Below, piece after piece: positions 43,446-52,067 of a DNA stretch of 64,000 bases. The notes beneath the pieces are model-generated. The model was not told the DNA's origin and made no database searches. It saw nothing but the letters and a program-made list of their open reading frames with translations. A program made the position numbers and the translations under genes. The stretch's first letter is position 1. Each line of letters begins with the position of its first letter. Origin of the DNA: Carnobacterium_A sp047553015 (lineage in GTDB: Bacteria; Bacillota; Bacilli; Lactobacillales; Carnobacteriaceae); assembly GCF_047553015.1 (NCBI RefSeq), contig NZ_CP180212.1, forward strand, positions 744,001 to 808,000, read 5' to 3'.

Positions 43446-44594
43446 ATGGAAAGAATTTATTTTGATTACGCTGCAACCAGCCCTGTTCATCCTGAAGTAA
43501 TAGAAGTTGTTCATGATGCCATGATTCATCATTTTGGTAACGCATCAAGTATTCATCATATTGGAAGAGATAGCCGGCGTATGATGGATAATGCTAAAAA
43601 AGTATTTGCCGATAGTATTGGTGCTAAACCAAATGAAATTGTTCTTACAAGTGGTGGGACTGAAAGTGACAATACAGCAATTATAGAAACAGCTTTTGCT
43701 CGTGAAAAAGAAGGCAAGCATATCATTACAACAGCTATTGAACACCATGCTGTTTTAAAGCCAATGGATTATCTTGAAAAATTAGGGTTTGAAATTACGT
43801 ATCTTTCAGTAAATGAGTACGGAATGATAGATTTAGAAGAATTAGAGAAAGCGTTAAGAGAAGATACGATACTTGTTTCTGTTATGTATGGAAACAATGA
43901 AGTCGGCTCATTGCTAGCTAGTGAATCTATAGGGAAAATAATAGCAGAGAGCGTATCATCAGCTTATTTTCATACAGACGCTGTTCAGGCTTACGGATTA
44001 GAGTCAATTGATGTAAAAAAAGAATCCATTGATTTGTTGTCTACAGCAAGTCATAAAATAGGTGGGCCTAAAGGAATTGGTTTTTTATATATAAATGAAA
44101 CCATTCATTTACCAAGTTTTATGTTAGGCGGCGAACAAGAGATGAAACGTAGAGCAGGAACAGAAAATATTCCTGCTATAGTAGGATTTCAAAAAGCAGT
44201 AGAAATAGTACAATTAACAAAAGGATCACGCAGAAAGGAGTACGACAGTTTTAGTCATCATTTAATTCATAGATTAACTGATGAAAAAGTCGATTTTGAA
44301 ATAAATGGCCATCCACATAATCGTTTAAAGCACATTATTAATATTTGGTTTAAGGGAGTCTCTTCAGAAAAATTACTATTATTAATGGATTTATCTGGTA
44401 TTGCTATCTCTGCTGGTTCGGCTTGTACAGCTGGAAATATCGATCCGAGTCACGTATTAATGGCAATGTACGGAAAAGAAAGTCAGCGAGTAAAAGAATC
44501 TGTTAGAATTAGTTTCGGAATAGGTACAACACTGGAATCAATCGATCATTTAGCAACTGAATTAATCAAGCTAACAAATAAATTAAAGAAATAA
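43446..44594 (+). CDS. Cysteine desulfurase (IscS/YrvO type)
   Basis: 382 residues. Second PLP cysteine desulfurase of the window; this one belongs to the group beside mnmA and supplies sulfur for 2-thiouridine. YFDYAATSPVHPEV start, TSGGTESDNTAI, HTDAVQAYGL, PLP lysine in STASHKIGGPKG, and the catalytic Cys in SAGSACTAGNIDPSHVL. SD CATGGAGGGTAACG before ATG. A DUF1831 gene and mnmA follow. Confidence 0.95.
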   Translation: MERIYFDYAATSPVHPEVIEVVHDAMIHHFGNASSIHHIGRDSRRMMDNAKKVFADSIGAKPNEIVLTSGGTESDNTAIIETAFAREKEGKHIITTAIEHHAVLKPMDYLEKLGFEITYLSVNEYGMIDLEELEKALREDTILVSVMYGNNEVGSLLASESIGKIIAESVSSAYFHTDAVQAYGLESIDVKKESIDLLSTASHKIGGPKGIGFLYINETIHLPSFMLGGEQEMKRRAGTENIPAIVGFQKAVEIVQLTKGSRRKEYDSFSHHLIHRLTDEKVDFEINGHPHNRLKHIINIWFKGVSSEKLLLLMDLSGIAISAGSACTAGNIDPSHVLMAMYGKESQRVKESVRISFGIGTTLESIDHLATELIKLTNKLKK

Positions 44595-44673
44595 AGAAGC
44601 GACTAGGTAGTACGATTGATTCAATAATTATGATATAGTAGATATAGTAAAAAAACTGAATGGGGTGAATGGT

Positions 44674-45015
44674 TTGGCATTTGAAAAAACAGCAAAACTT
44701 CAAGGATCAACTGATGAATATACACTTAGTCCAGATTTGAAGAAATATACAGTGAGAGACAACGCCTTTGAAGAATTAAAGACAGGTAATTTTCAGTATC
44801 TTCGGACACTTACCAGTGATTCAGTCGTTAATCAAGAAGTAAAATTAAAGATTGTCATATCCGAAGATTTATCTAAATTGAAAATAGCAACGACAACGAT
44901 GAATGGTTTGAGACCAGTCATTATTTATAAAGGCGATGCATTCAAAGAAATATGTGAAAAATACGAATTTATCATGCAAGATTTTTCAAATAAAGGTATT
45001 TTTGAAAAAAAGTAA
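44674..45015 (+). CDS. DUF1831-family protein
   Basis: 113 residues, TTG start at 44674 because GGGGTGAATGG gives an SD there; the GTG at 44665 falls inside it. Starts AFEKTAKLQGSTDEYTLSP and holds the conserved FQYLRTL and KLKIVISEDLSKLKIATTT strands. The family regularly sits between a cysteine desulfurase and mnmA in Lactobacillales; its role is unknown, perhaps accessory to sulfur transfer. Ends in a perfect terminator. Confidence 0.82.
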   Translation: MAFEKTAKLQGSTDEYTLSPDLKKYTVRDNAFEELKTGNFQYLRTLTSDSVVNQEVKLKIVISEDLSKLKIATTTMNGLRPVIIYKGDAFKEICEKYEFIMQDFSNKGIFEKK

Positions 45016-45025
45016 ACGAAAGAAT

Positions 45026-45069
45026 AAAAAGTATAAAAATAGGGTAGCAACCTATTTTTATACTTTTTT
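45026..45069 (+). terminator. Terminator after the DUF1831 gene
   Basis: Perfect 18-bp stem AAAGTATAAAAATAGG / CCTATTTTTATACTTT with T tail. Confidence 0.9.
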
Positions 45070-45094
45070 TAGTAGGAAAGTTAGTTAAGTATTC

Positions 45095-45122
45095 TTGCTT
45101 TCTTTCAAAAAGTTAGTATAAT
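45095..45122 (+). promoter_or_regulatory. Promoter of mnmA
   Basis: TTGCTT, 16-bp spacer, TATAAT, about 72 nt before the ATG. Confidence 0.75.
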
Positions 45123-45194
45123 GAGTTAGACTGAAAAGATACGACCTTCAAATCGTTAAGATTTTCAGAATCTAGTTGAAATGATGGTGAAAGT

Positions 45195-46319
45195 ATGACA
45201 GACAACAGCAATATACGTGTTGTAGTAGGAATGAGTGGTGGAGTAGATTCATCCGTTACAGCTCTTTTACTCAAGCAACAAGGCTACGACGTAGTAGGCA
45301 TTTTCATGAAAAATTGGGATGATACAGATGAGTTTGGGATGTGTACAGCAACAGAAGACTACAACGATGTTGCATTAGTTGCAAACCAAATTGGTGTTCC
45401 TTACTATTCGGTAAATTTTGAAAAACAATATTGGGATAAAGTATTTCAGTATTTCTTAGATGAATATAAAAAAGGTAGAACACCTAATCCTGATGTTATG
45501 TGCAATAAAGAAATTAAATTTAAAGCCTTTTTAGATTACGCAATTGAATTAGGAGCAGATTATGTTGCAACAGGTCATTATGCTCAAGTGGAACGTGATG
45601 AAAAGGGTATAACTCATATGTTAAGAGGAATCGATAACAATAAAGATCAAACCTATTTTTTAAATCAATTATCACAAGAACAATTAGCTAAGACATTATT
45701 TCCATTAGGTCATATGGAAAAAAGTGAAGTCCGTAAAATTGCAGAAGAAGCTAACTTAGCAACAGCTAAGAAAAAAGATTCTACAGGTGTCTGCTTTATT
45801 GGAGAAAGAGATTTCAAAAAATTCTTGATGAACTACTTACCTGCCCAACCTGGAAAAATGATGACTCCAGATGGCGAAGTAAAAGGGACACATGATGGCT
45901 TAATGTATTATACAATTGGTCAAAGACAAGGATTAGGAATCGGTGGTGGCGGAAAGTCTAGTGAGCCTTGGTTTGTCATTGGAAAAGACTTGAAGTCAAA
46001 TACACTATTTGTCGGACAAGGATTTCATCATGAATGGCTATATGCTACTCACTTGGATGCGACCGATATTCATTTTACAACAAATGAAAAAAAGGCAACA
46101 TTAATTAAATGTACAGCTAAATTTCGCTATAGACAAGCTGATACAGCTGTCACAGTCCATTTAAATGAAGATGGTAAAACAGCTAGAGTTGAATTTGACG
46201 AACCTGTTCGTGCAATCACCCCTGGACAAGCAGTCGTGTTTTACGATGGTATGGAGTGTTTAGGTGGAGGCACGATTGATGCGGCTTATAATACATCAAG
46301 AGAATTACAATACGTTTAA
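45195..46319 (+). CDS. mnmA: tRNA-specific 2-thiouridylase MnmA
   Basis: 374 residues, full length. Thiolates U34 of tRNA for Lys, Glu and Gln. PP-loop GMSGGVDSSVTALLL, substrate loop NPDVMCNKEIKF with the first catalytic Cys, TGHYAQVERDEKG, and GVCFIGERDFKKFL with the second Cys. Own promoter despite standing near iscS; sulfur probably comes from that enzyme. Confidence 0.96.
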   Translation: MTDNSNIRVVVGMSGGVDSSVTALLLKQQGYDVVGIFMKNWDDTDEFGMCTATEDYNDVALVANQIGVPYYSVNFEKQYWDKVFQYFLDEYKKGRTPNPDVMCNKEIKFKAFLDYAIELGADYVATGHYAQVERDEKGITHMLRGIDNNKDQTYFLNQLSQEQLAKTLFPLGHMEKSEVRKIAEEANLATAKKKDSTGVCFIGERDFKKFLMNYLPAQPGKMMTPDGEVKGTHDGLMYYTIGQRQGLGIGGGGKSSEPWFVIGKDLKSNTLFVGQGFHHEWLYATHLDATDIHFTTNEKKATLIKCTAKFRYRQADTAVTVHLNEDGKTARVEFDEPVRAITPGQAVVFYDGMECLGGGTIDAAYNTSRELQYV

Positions 46320-46325
46320 TATTCT

Positions 46326-46362
46326 AAGGAGACAGGACGCTTTTGGTTCTGTTTTTTTTCTT
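46326..46362 (+). terminator. Probable terminator after mnmA
   Basis: Stem ACAGGA / TTCTGT around a T-rich loop and then eight T; short, but well placed. Confidence 0.55.
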
Positions 46363-46446
46363 TTTTTGAAACCTAGTGATGGAGTGAAGATAGAAAAATG
46401 AACTTTTTTAGTGTAAAATGGTAGGAGTTGTAAGGGAGTGAGCAAA

Positions 46447-47163
46447 ATGAACCAAAATCATAAAGCTTTTCAATTATGGGGAAATGGCCAATTGAATGAA
46501 GCTGTTCAATTATTATTTGAAGAAATTGAAAAAAATAGTGAGAATAGTGATGCCTATTGTAATTTAGCTAGTATTTTGATTTTAGCTAAGAAATATGAAG
46601 ATGCTCAAGTTGTTTTAGAAACAGCTCTTAAAAAAGACCCTAAGCATTTAGAATTGCTTTATACATTCGGTAACTTATACTATTATAAAAACAATGCTAA
46701 AAAAGCTTTGGACTATTTTATTAAAGTTTTTAATGGAAATAAAATTTCTTTAAGAGAAGATGCTACCATCATGATAGGACAGTGTTATTTAGTATTAACT
46801 AATCCTGAGAAAGCACTAGTTTATTTGTTGTTAGCTCACGAAAATAATGAAAAAGATAATTCAGTCATCTTGCTATTAGGTGATTGTATGATGCAAATTA
46901 ACCATTTTAATGAAGCAAAAAATTACTATATAAAATCGTTGGAATTATCACCGGATAATGACGAAGCTTTATTTAAACGAGGCTTAGTAGGTGCCGTTTT
47001 GAAAGAAAAGTCAGAGGTTTTTACTAGTTTTTTTGAAAAATCAAAAGAGCTTAATCCTAAAAAATATGAAAAAAGACTTTATCAACTAAAAAATATAGAA
47101 TCGTTTATTTCTAACCAAAATAGCAATATAAAAAAAGAGGCAAACGATAGGAGGGATGGATAA
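46447..47163 (+). CDS. Tetratricopeptide-repeat protein (YrrB-like)
   Basis: 238 residues from the ATG at 46447 (SD AAGGGAG); the GTG 9 bp earlier lies inside the SD. About five to six TPR units: HKAFQLWGNGQLNEAVQLLF, NSDAYCNLASILILAKKYEDA, HLELLYTFGNLYYYKNNAKKA, and so on. A protein-protein adaptor of unknown partner. Usually found, as here, just before recD2 and after mnmA. Confidence 0.9.
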   Translation: MNQNHKAFQLWGNGQLNEAVQLLFEEIEKNSENSDAYCNLASILILAKKYEDAQVVLETALKKDPKHLELLYTFGNLYYYKNNAKKALDYFIKVFNGNKISLREDATIMIGQCYLVLTNPEKALVYLLLAHENNEKDNSVILLLGDCMMQINHFNEAKNYYIKSLELSPDNDEALFKRGLVGAVLKEKSEVFTSFFEKSKELNPKKYEKRLYQLKNIESFISNQNSNIKKEANDRRDG

Positions 47164-47166
47164 AAG

Positions 47167-49662
47167 ATGGCTGAACAAGAGAACTTAGAATTATTTTCAA
47201 CGGAAGAACCATACATAGTGGGTCAAACCGTAGCCATATTTTATCAAAATCCAACTAATTTTTATAAAGTATTACTGGTAAGAGTAATTGAAACCAATAC
47301 AAATTATGACGATAAAGAAATTGTTATCACTGGAAGTTTTGGCCAAATTCAAGAAGAAGAAAGCTACCGATTTTATGGAAAAATAGCAGATCATCCAAAA
47401 TTTGGGGTTCAGTTTAATGCTTATCGCTATAAACAAGAAAAACCAACATCGATAGTGGGTATAGTAAATTACCTTTCTAGTGATAAGTTTCCTGGGATTG
47501 GAAAAAAAACAGCAGAGAATATTGTGGATGCTTTAGGAGAAGAAGCAATTGATCGAATAAGTAATGATCCTACTGTTTTAAAAGAAATCACCGGTTTAAA
47601 CGAGAAGAAAAAAGCAATTTTAGTTCAAACGATTCAAGCAAGTGATGGAATGGAAAAGATTATTATTGGATTAAATGGATATGGATTTGGTAGTCAATTA
47701 GCATACAACATCTATCAACTGTATCAAAATGAAACGTTAGAAATCATTCAAGAAAATCCCTATCAATTAGTACAAGATATTGAAAATATTGGCTTTAAAA
47801 AAGCTGATGCAATTGCTGAACAACTGGGATTTGCTTCTGATTCACCTGCTCGTTTAAAAGCTGCCGTTTTTTATGCGTTAAATGAGTTATGCTTGAGTCA
47901 AGGAAATACGTATACACTAGCAGGACCACTTTTAGAAGAAAGTTTGCGTGTATTAGAATCAAGTCGACCTTATATTATCGAACCAGATTTAGTTGCTTCT
48001 GAATTGGTTCATCTTATTGAAGAAAACCAAATTATTGAAGACAATAAAAAAATATATATTAAGTCTCTATATGCTGCAGAGTGGGGCATTACTTCATCAA
48101 TAAAGCGGTTAATGGATCGTAAAAAGATTAGTTATAAAGAACATGATATTCCAAAAGAAATAAGGGAATTAGAAAAACGTTTGGCTATTTCCTATGGAAA
48201 ATCTCAGTTAAAAGCAATTGAAGAAGCCATGTTATCACCTGTTTTTATCTTAACTGGTGGACCAGGTACTGGTAAAACAACTGTTTTGAATGGGATAGTT
48301 TCTTTATTTGCTGAATTAAATGGGCTATCTTTAGATTTAAATGATTACACAGATAAAGCTTTTCCTATTTTACTTGCTGCACCAACAGGTAGAGCTGCTA
48401 AAAGAATGAATGAAACAACGGGATTACCAAGCAGTACCATCCATCGCCTTTTGGGTTTGAACGGAAGAGAAAATAACAATGCTGACCAACAATCTGAACG
48501 TGAGTTAGAGGGTGGGCTATTAATTGTGGATGAAATGTCTATGGTAGATACTTGGCTAGCCAACCAGTTATTACGAGCGGTTCCTCAGAACATGCAAGTT
48601 TTACTAGTAGGCGATAAAAACCAACTACCTTCTGTCGGTCCAGGACAAGTATTGCATGATTTAATTGATGCGAAATTAATTTCCAGTATGGAATTAAACG
48701 AGATTTATCGTCAAGAAGATGGGTCATCTATCATTCCATTAGCTCATGAAATCAAAGATGGACGCTTACCAACTGATTTCACACAAAATAAAAAAGACCG
48801 GTCACTCATTACTTGTAATGCTTATCAAATAGAAGAAGTTATTCGTCAAGTTGTGACTAAAGCCAAGCTAAAAGGATATACGCATCAAGATATACAAGTT
48901 CTAGCGCCGATGTATCGTGGACCAGCTGGGATTGATGCGATAAATAAAATGATGCAAGAAATTCTTAATCCCAATGATTCAAAAAGACGTAAAGAAGTAA
49001 AATTTAATGATAAATTTTATCGAATTGGGGATAAAATACTACAATTAGTAAATAATCCTGAATTAAATGTGTTTAATGGAGATATGGGTGAGATCACAAG
49101 TATCTCTTATGCAAAAGAAACAGATGATAAAGTAGACGAATTAGTGATTCAATTTGACGCAAATGAAGTAACGTACAAAAGAAATGAGTGGAATAAAATA
49201 ACACTTGCCTATTGTTGTTCTATCCATAAATCACAAGGTAGTGAATTTAAAATGGTTATTTTACCTATGGTACAAAATTATGGGAGGATGCTTAGAAGAG
49301 ATTTATTGTACACAGCTATCACGAGAAGCAGCGAGTTACTGATTCTTTGCGGAGAAGTTAGTGCATTTCAAGAGTGCGTTGAAAAATCATCTGCTACTAG
49401 ATTAACAACCTTAAAAGAACGACTATGGGATAACGAGGTAGTTCTTTTAGAAAAAGAAACAACTAAGAAAGAAGAAAAGAAGAAAGAAGGAACGACTAAA
49501 CAAAAAAAAGCTCCGGAAGTTACCGGAGACGAGATTTCATTGTTCGAAGAAATAGAAATAAGCCATACAGAAGATAAGTTTAGAATCTATCGTTTAACGA
49601 TTGACATGGTAGAAAAAAATACGATAAATCCAATGATAGGAATGGAAGGCATTACTCCCTAA
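47167..49662 (+). CDS. recD2: RecD2-type ATP-dependent DNA helicase
   Basis: 831 residues. 5'-3' SF1B helicase not tied to RecBC, linked to mismatch repair and fork stability. An N-terminal OB/HhH region with FPGIGKKTAENIVDALG and GFKKADAIAEQLG; Walker A LTGGPGTGKTTVLNG (about 360), motif II LIVDEMSMVD, motif III LLVGDKNQLPSVGPG, and the C-terminal TLAYCCSIHKSQGSEFK and LLYTAITRS. A lysine-rich linker (about 765-785) precedes a short C-terminal tail. SD TAGGAGGGATGGATAAA before ATG. Confidence 0.95.
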   Translation: MAEQENLELFSTEEPYIVGQTVAIFYQNPTNFYKVLLVRVIETNTNYDDKEIVITGSFGQIQEEESYRFYGKIADHPKFGVQFNAYRYKQEKPTSIVGIVNYLSSDKFPGIGKKTAENIVDALGEEAIDRISNDPTVLKEITGLNEKKKAILVQTIQASDGMEKIIIGLNGYGFGSQLAYNIYQLYQNETLEIIQENPYQLVQDIENIGFKKADAIAEQLGFASDSPARLKAAVFYALNELCLSQGNTYTLAGPLLEESLRVLESSRPYIIEPDLVASELVHLIEENQIIEDNKKIYIKSLYAAEWGITSSIKRLMDRKKISYKEHDIPKEIRELEKRLAISYGKSQLKAIEEAMLSPVFILTGGPGTGKTTVLNGIVSLFAELNGLSLDLNDYTDKAFPILLAAPTGRAAKRMNETTGLPSSTIHRLLGLNGRENNNADQQSERELEGGLLIVDEMSMVDTWLANQLLRAVPQNMQVLLVGDKNQLPSVGPGQVLHDLIDAKLISSMELNEIYRQEDGSSIIPLAHEIKDGRLPTDFTQNKKDRSLITCNAYQIEEVIRQVVTKAKLKGYTHQDIQVLAPMYRGPAGIDAINKMMQEILNPNDSKRRKEVKFNDKFYRIGDKILQLVNNPELNVFNGDMGEITSISYAKETDDKVDELVIQFDANEVTYKRNEWNKITLAYCCSIHKSQGSEFKMVILPMVQNYGRMLRRDLLYTAITRSSELLILCGEVSAFQECVEKSSATRLTTLKERLWDNEVVLLEKETTKKEEKKKEGTTKQKKAPEVTGDEISLFEEIEISHTEDKFRIYRLTIDMVEKNTINPMIGMEGITP

Positions 49663-49671
49663 TTACTCTTA

Positions 49672-50628
49672 CTATTGGACCCAAAAATAGCGAGTAGAGG
49701 ACTTAATCGATAAATCTAACGATTTCTTTCCTAAAAATTCACCATCTGCTTGAACATATTCTTGCTGATTGGAGAGAATTTTGATACAAGATCCTTGTAA
49801 ATAATGAACGTCTTTATGATTTAAATGTCGTCCTCCATTTAGCATCAAAATGAAAAGAAAAATAAATTTAAAAAGAGAAACTTTTTCTAAAACGATTAAG
49901 TCAACAACATCATCGTATGGAGAAGCTTTTGGAGATATTTCCATACCGCCACCAAAATAAGGATGATTATTAACCGTAACTAAAAAAGCATTTGAAAATG
50001 TTTTATATACGTTATCTACTTTAACTTCGATAGGAAATCCTTTTTGTTTGAATAAGACAATAATTAATGAAACTAAGTATGTCAAAGATCCCATTTTGAT
50101 AGCACTTAGTTTCTTTTTTATAGAGAATTCACTAATGAAATTAGCTGTTGCACCATCAAAACCAACTCCGATATTGTTTACAGCATATCCTACTTCACCT
50201 GAAATCTGCTCATGGTATTGGAGAATGTTAATTTTTTTAGGTTCCTTACAAATTAATAGTTGTTCTAAAGCTTTAGTTACATCTTTTGATAGAGACAAGG
50301 CTTTTGCAAAGTCATTTCCTGAACCAGCTGGAATGTAAGCTAAAGGAATGTGTTTTTGTGTTTCTCCAAGCCCTGTAAGAGCCTCGTTTAATGTTCCGTC
50401 ACCACCTATAATAAGTAAGAGCTGTTTTTTTTCAGTTAACGTAGTGTTGTGTTCTTTTGAAAGATTTTTAGCTAATTGAACAGTATGCCCTGCATATTGA
50501 GAGGGGTATAAGTTAAATGCAATATTTTTTTCAATTAATTGTTTACTTAATGCGATAGAAACTTTTTTTCCATTGCCAGAACCAGAAAGTTCATTAACAA
50601 TAATATAAATTTTTGTTGGTTTTATCAT
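49672..50628 (-). CDS. Diacylglycerol/lipid kinase family protein (YegS/DagK type)
   Basis: 318 residues, soluble catalytic domain of the DAGK fold. Phosphorylates diacylglycerol or a related lipid. N-terminal YIIVNELSGSGNGKK, ATP motif GGDGTLNEALTGL, AYIPAGSGNDFAKAL and the C-terminal YVQADGEFLG. SD AAAGGAGTATTC before ATG. Converges with recD2 with only 9 bp between the stops and no evident hairpin there. Which lipid is used is not clear from sequence. Confidence 0.9.
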   Translation of the reverse strand: MIKPTKIYIIVNELSGSGNGKKVSIALSKQLIEKNIAFNLYPSQYAGHTVQLAKNLSKEHNTTLTEKKQLLLIIGGDGTLNEALTGLGETQKHIPLAYIPAGSGNDFAKALSLSKDVTKALEQLLICKEPKKINILQYHEQISGEVGYAVNNIGVGFDGATANFISEFSIKKKLSAIKMGSLTYLVSLIIVLFKQKGFPIEVKVDNVYKTFSNAFLVTVNNHPYFGGGMEISPKASPYDDVVDLIVLEKVSLFKFIFLFILMLNGGRHLNHKDVHYLQGSCIKILSNQQEYVQADGEFLGKKSLDLSIKSSTRYFWVQ

Positions 50629-50805
50629 GAATACTCCTTTTATAAAAATAATGTCTAGATGTAAACAAATTATAAACTAAAAAATAGAGAAAGGAAGTAA
50701 AAATAATTAAAAGAAGTTCTTATTTTAAAAAAATAGTTTAAAAAGACTCGTTTAATGATAGAATAAGCTATAGTTTAAAAAAGTATAAAGGAAAAGGTGT
50801 TTAAA

Positions 50806-51687
50806 GTGAAAAAAAAATTTAAAAAAGATCAATTTCCTTTAGAAGTAATCGACATCATTTTTATTGCTGTCGGTTCTTTTATTGCTGCAGTTTCATTTAA
50901 TATCTTTCTTTTACCAAACTTTATTGTATCTGGAGGTATCGGAGGATTAAGTACTATTTTGAATAGTTTATACCAATGGAATCCTTCAATTGTTCAATTT
51001 GCATTTAATGTACCCTTATTATTTTTAGCTTTTATTGCTTTAGGTAAAGAAGCTGGATTTAAAACAATTTTAGGAAGTTTAATCTTACCAGCTTTTATTG
51101 GTTTATTGAATTTTATGAAACCTCTAACAATGAATCCGTTATTGGCAGCAGTATTTGGAGGCGTTATGACAGGAGTAGGAATAGGGTTAGTCTTTAAAGC
51201 TAAAGGCTCTACAGGTGGAACCAGTATCATTGCTCAGATTATTCATGTTTATTTAAAATTACCATTAGGCACAAGTGTAGCTTTAGTAGACGGTTTTGTT
51301 ATATCTGCAGCTTTAATTGCATTTGATGCTGAAACAGTTATGTATTCTATCATTTCCTTATTTGTCATTAGTCGAACAATTGATATTATTCAAGTTGGAT
51401 TTAATAGATCTAAGAATGTAATGATTATATCAGATCATGCTAGTGAAATTAGGACAGCTATTTATCAAAATATAAATAGAGGTGTAACTAATTTAAGAAT
51501 TACTGGTGGATACGGGAACAATAAAAAAGAAATGCTGATGTGTGTAATAGGTGAGAGAGAATTTACGTATTTGCGGGAAACGATTTTAGATGTTGATCCG
51601 CATGCGTTTGTTGTGGTAATGAGCGCTAGCGAAGTCTGGGGTAAAGGATTCACATTGGCTAAAGACTCTTCAACTGAAAATCTGTAA
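50806..51687 (+). CDS. YitT-family membrane protein (DUF161 plus DUF2179)
   Basis: 293 residues from the GTG at 50806; a GTG at 50797 is also possible since AAAGG sites stand before both. About five to six transmembrane helices (from about residue 15 to 190: VSGGIGGLSTILN, GVMTGVGIGLVFKAKGSTGG) and a cytoplasmic C-terminal DUF2179 domain (VTNLRITGGYGNNKKEMLM, DVDPHAFVVVM). Family function unknown, probably transport. Upstream of the alaS T-box but behind its promoter. Confidence 0.9.
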   Translation: MKKKFKKDQFPLEVIDIIFIAVGSFIAAVSFNIFLLPNFIVSGGIGGLSTILNSLYQWNPSIVQFAFNVPLLFLAFIALGKEAGFKTILGSLILPAFIGLLNFMKPLTMNPLLAAVFGGVMTGVGIGLVFKAKGSTGGTSIIAQIIHVYLKLPLGTSVALVDGFVISAALIAFDAETVMYSIISLFVISRTIDIIQVGFNRSKNVMIISDHASEIRTAIYQNINRGVTNLRITGGYGNNKKEMLMCVIGEREFTYLRETILDVDPHAFVVVMSASEVWGKGFTLAKDSSTENL

Positions 51688-51748
51688 AGTAACCGAAAAA
51701 ACGGAGTTGTTTGCTATGAAATCATTAGAAGATAACCCTTTGTTAGAG

Positions 51749-51777
51749 TTGACATTTAATAGAAGTTCTCTTATAAT
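51749..51777 (+). promoter_or_regulatory. Consensus promoter of the alaS T-box transcript
   Basis: TTGACA, 17-bp spacer, TATAAT, a perfect sigma-A match. Confidence 0.9.
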
Positions 51778-51783
51778 TTAAAA

Positions 51784-52022
51784 CGATAGTAAGAAGGATA
51801 TATTTTTTTAGTTCTTACCTTTAGAGAAGTTTTCCAAGGCTGAAAGAAAACTGGTAAGTTAAAGAAATGCTCCCTTTTTTAATACTATAGTAGAAATACT
51901 ATCGGTTCTCGCGTTATAGAGACTTAAGAGGTAATGAATCCGTCAAATGACATCATTGCAAACAAGGTGGTACCGCGCTTACGTCGTCCTTGTCTGGCAA
52001 TGATATCGTTTGACTTTTTTTA
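51784..52022 (+). ncRNA. T-box riboswitch controlling alaS
   Basis: AGGTGGTACCGCG at 51965-51977. The terminator pairs AAATGACATCATTGC with GCAATGATATCGTTT and ends in a T-run. The specifier region AAGAAATGCTCCC offers GCT, an alanine codon. Confidence 0.93.
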
Positions 52023-52067
52023 TACTTTTTTTAAAAAATAAAGAATTTGAAGGGAAGAAAATAGACT

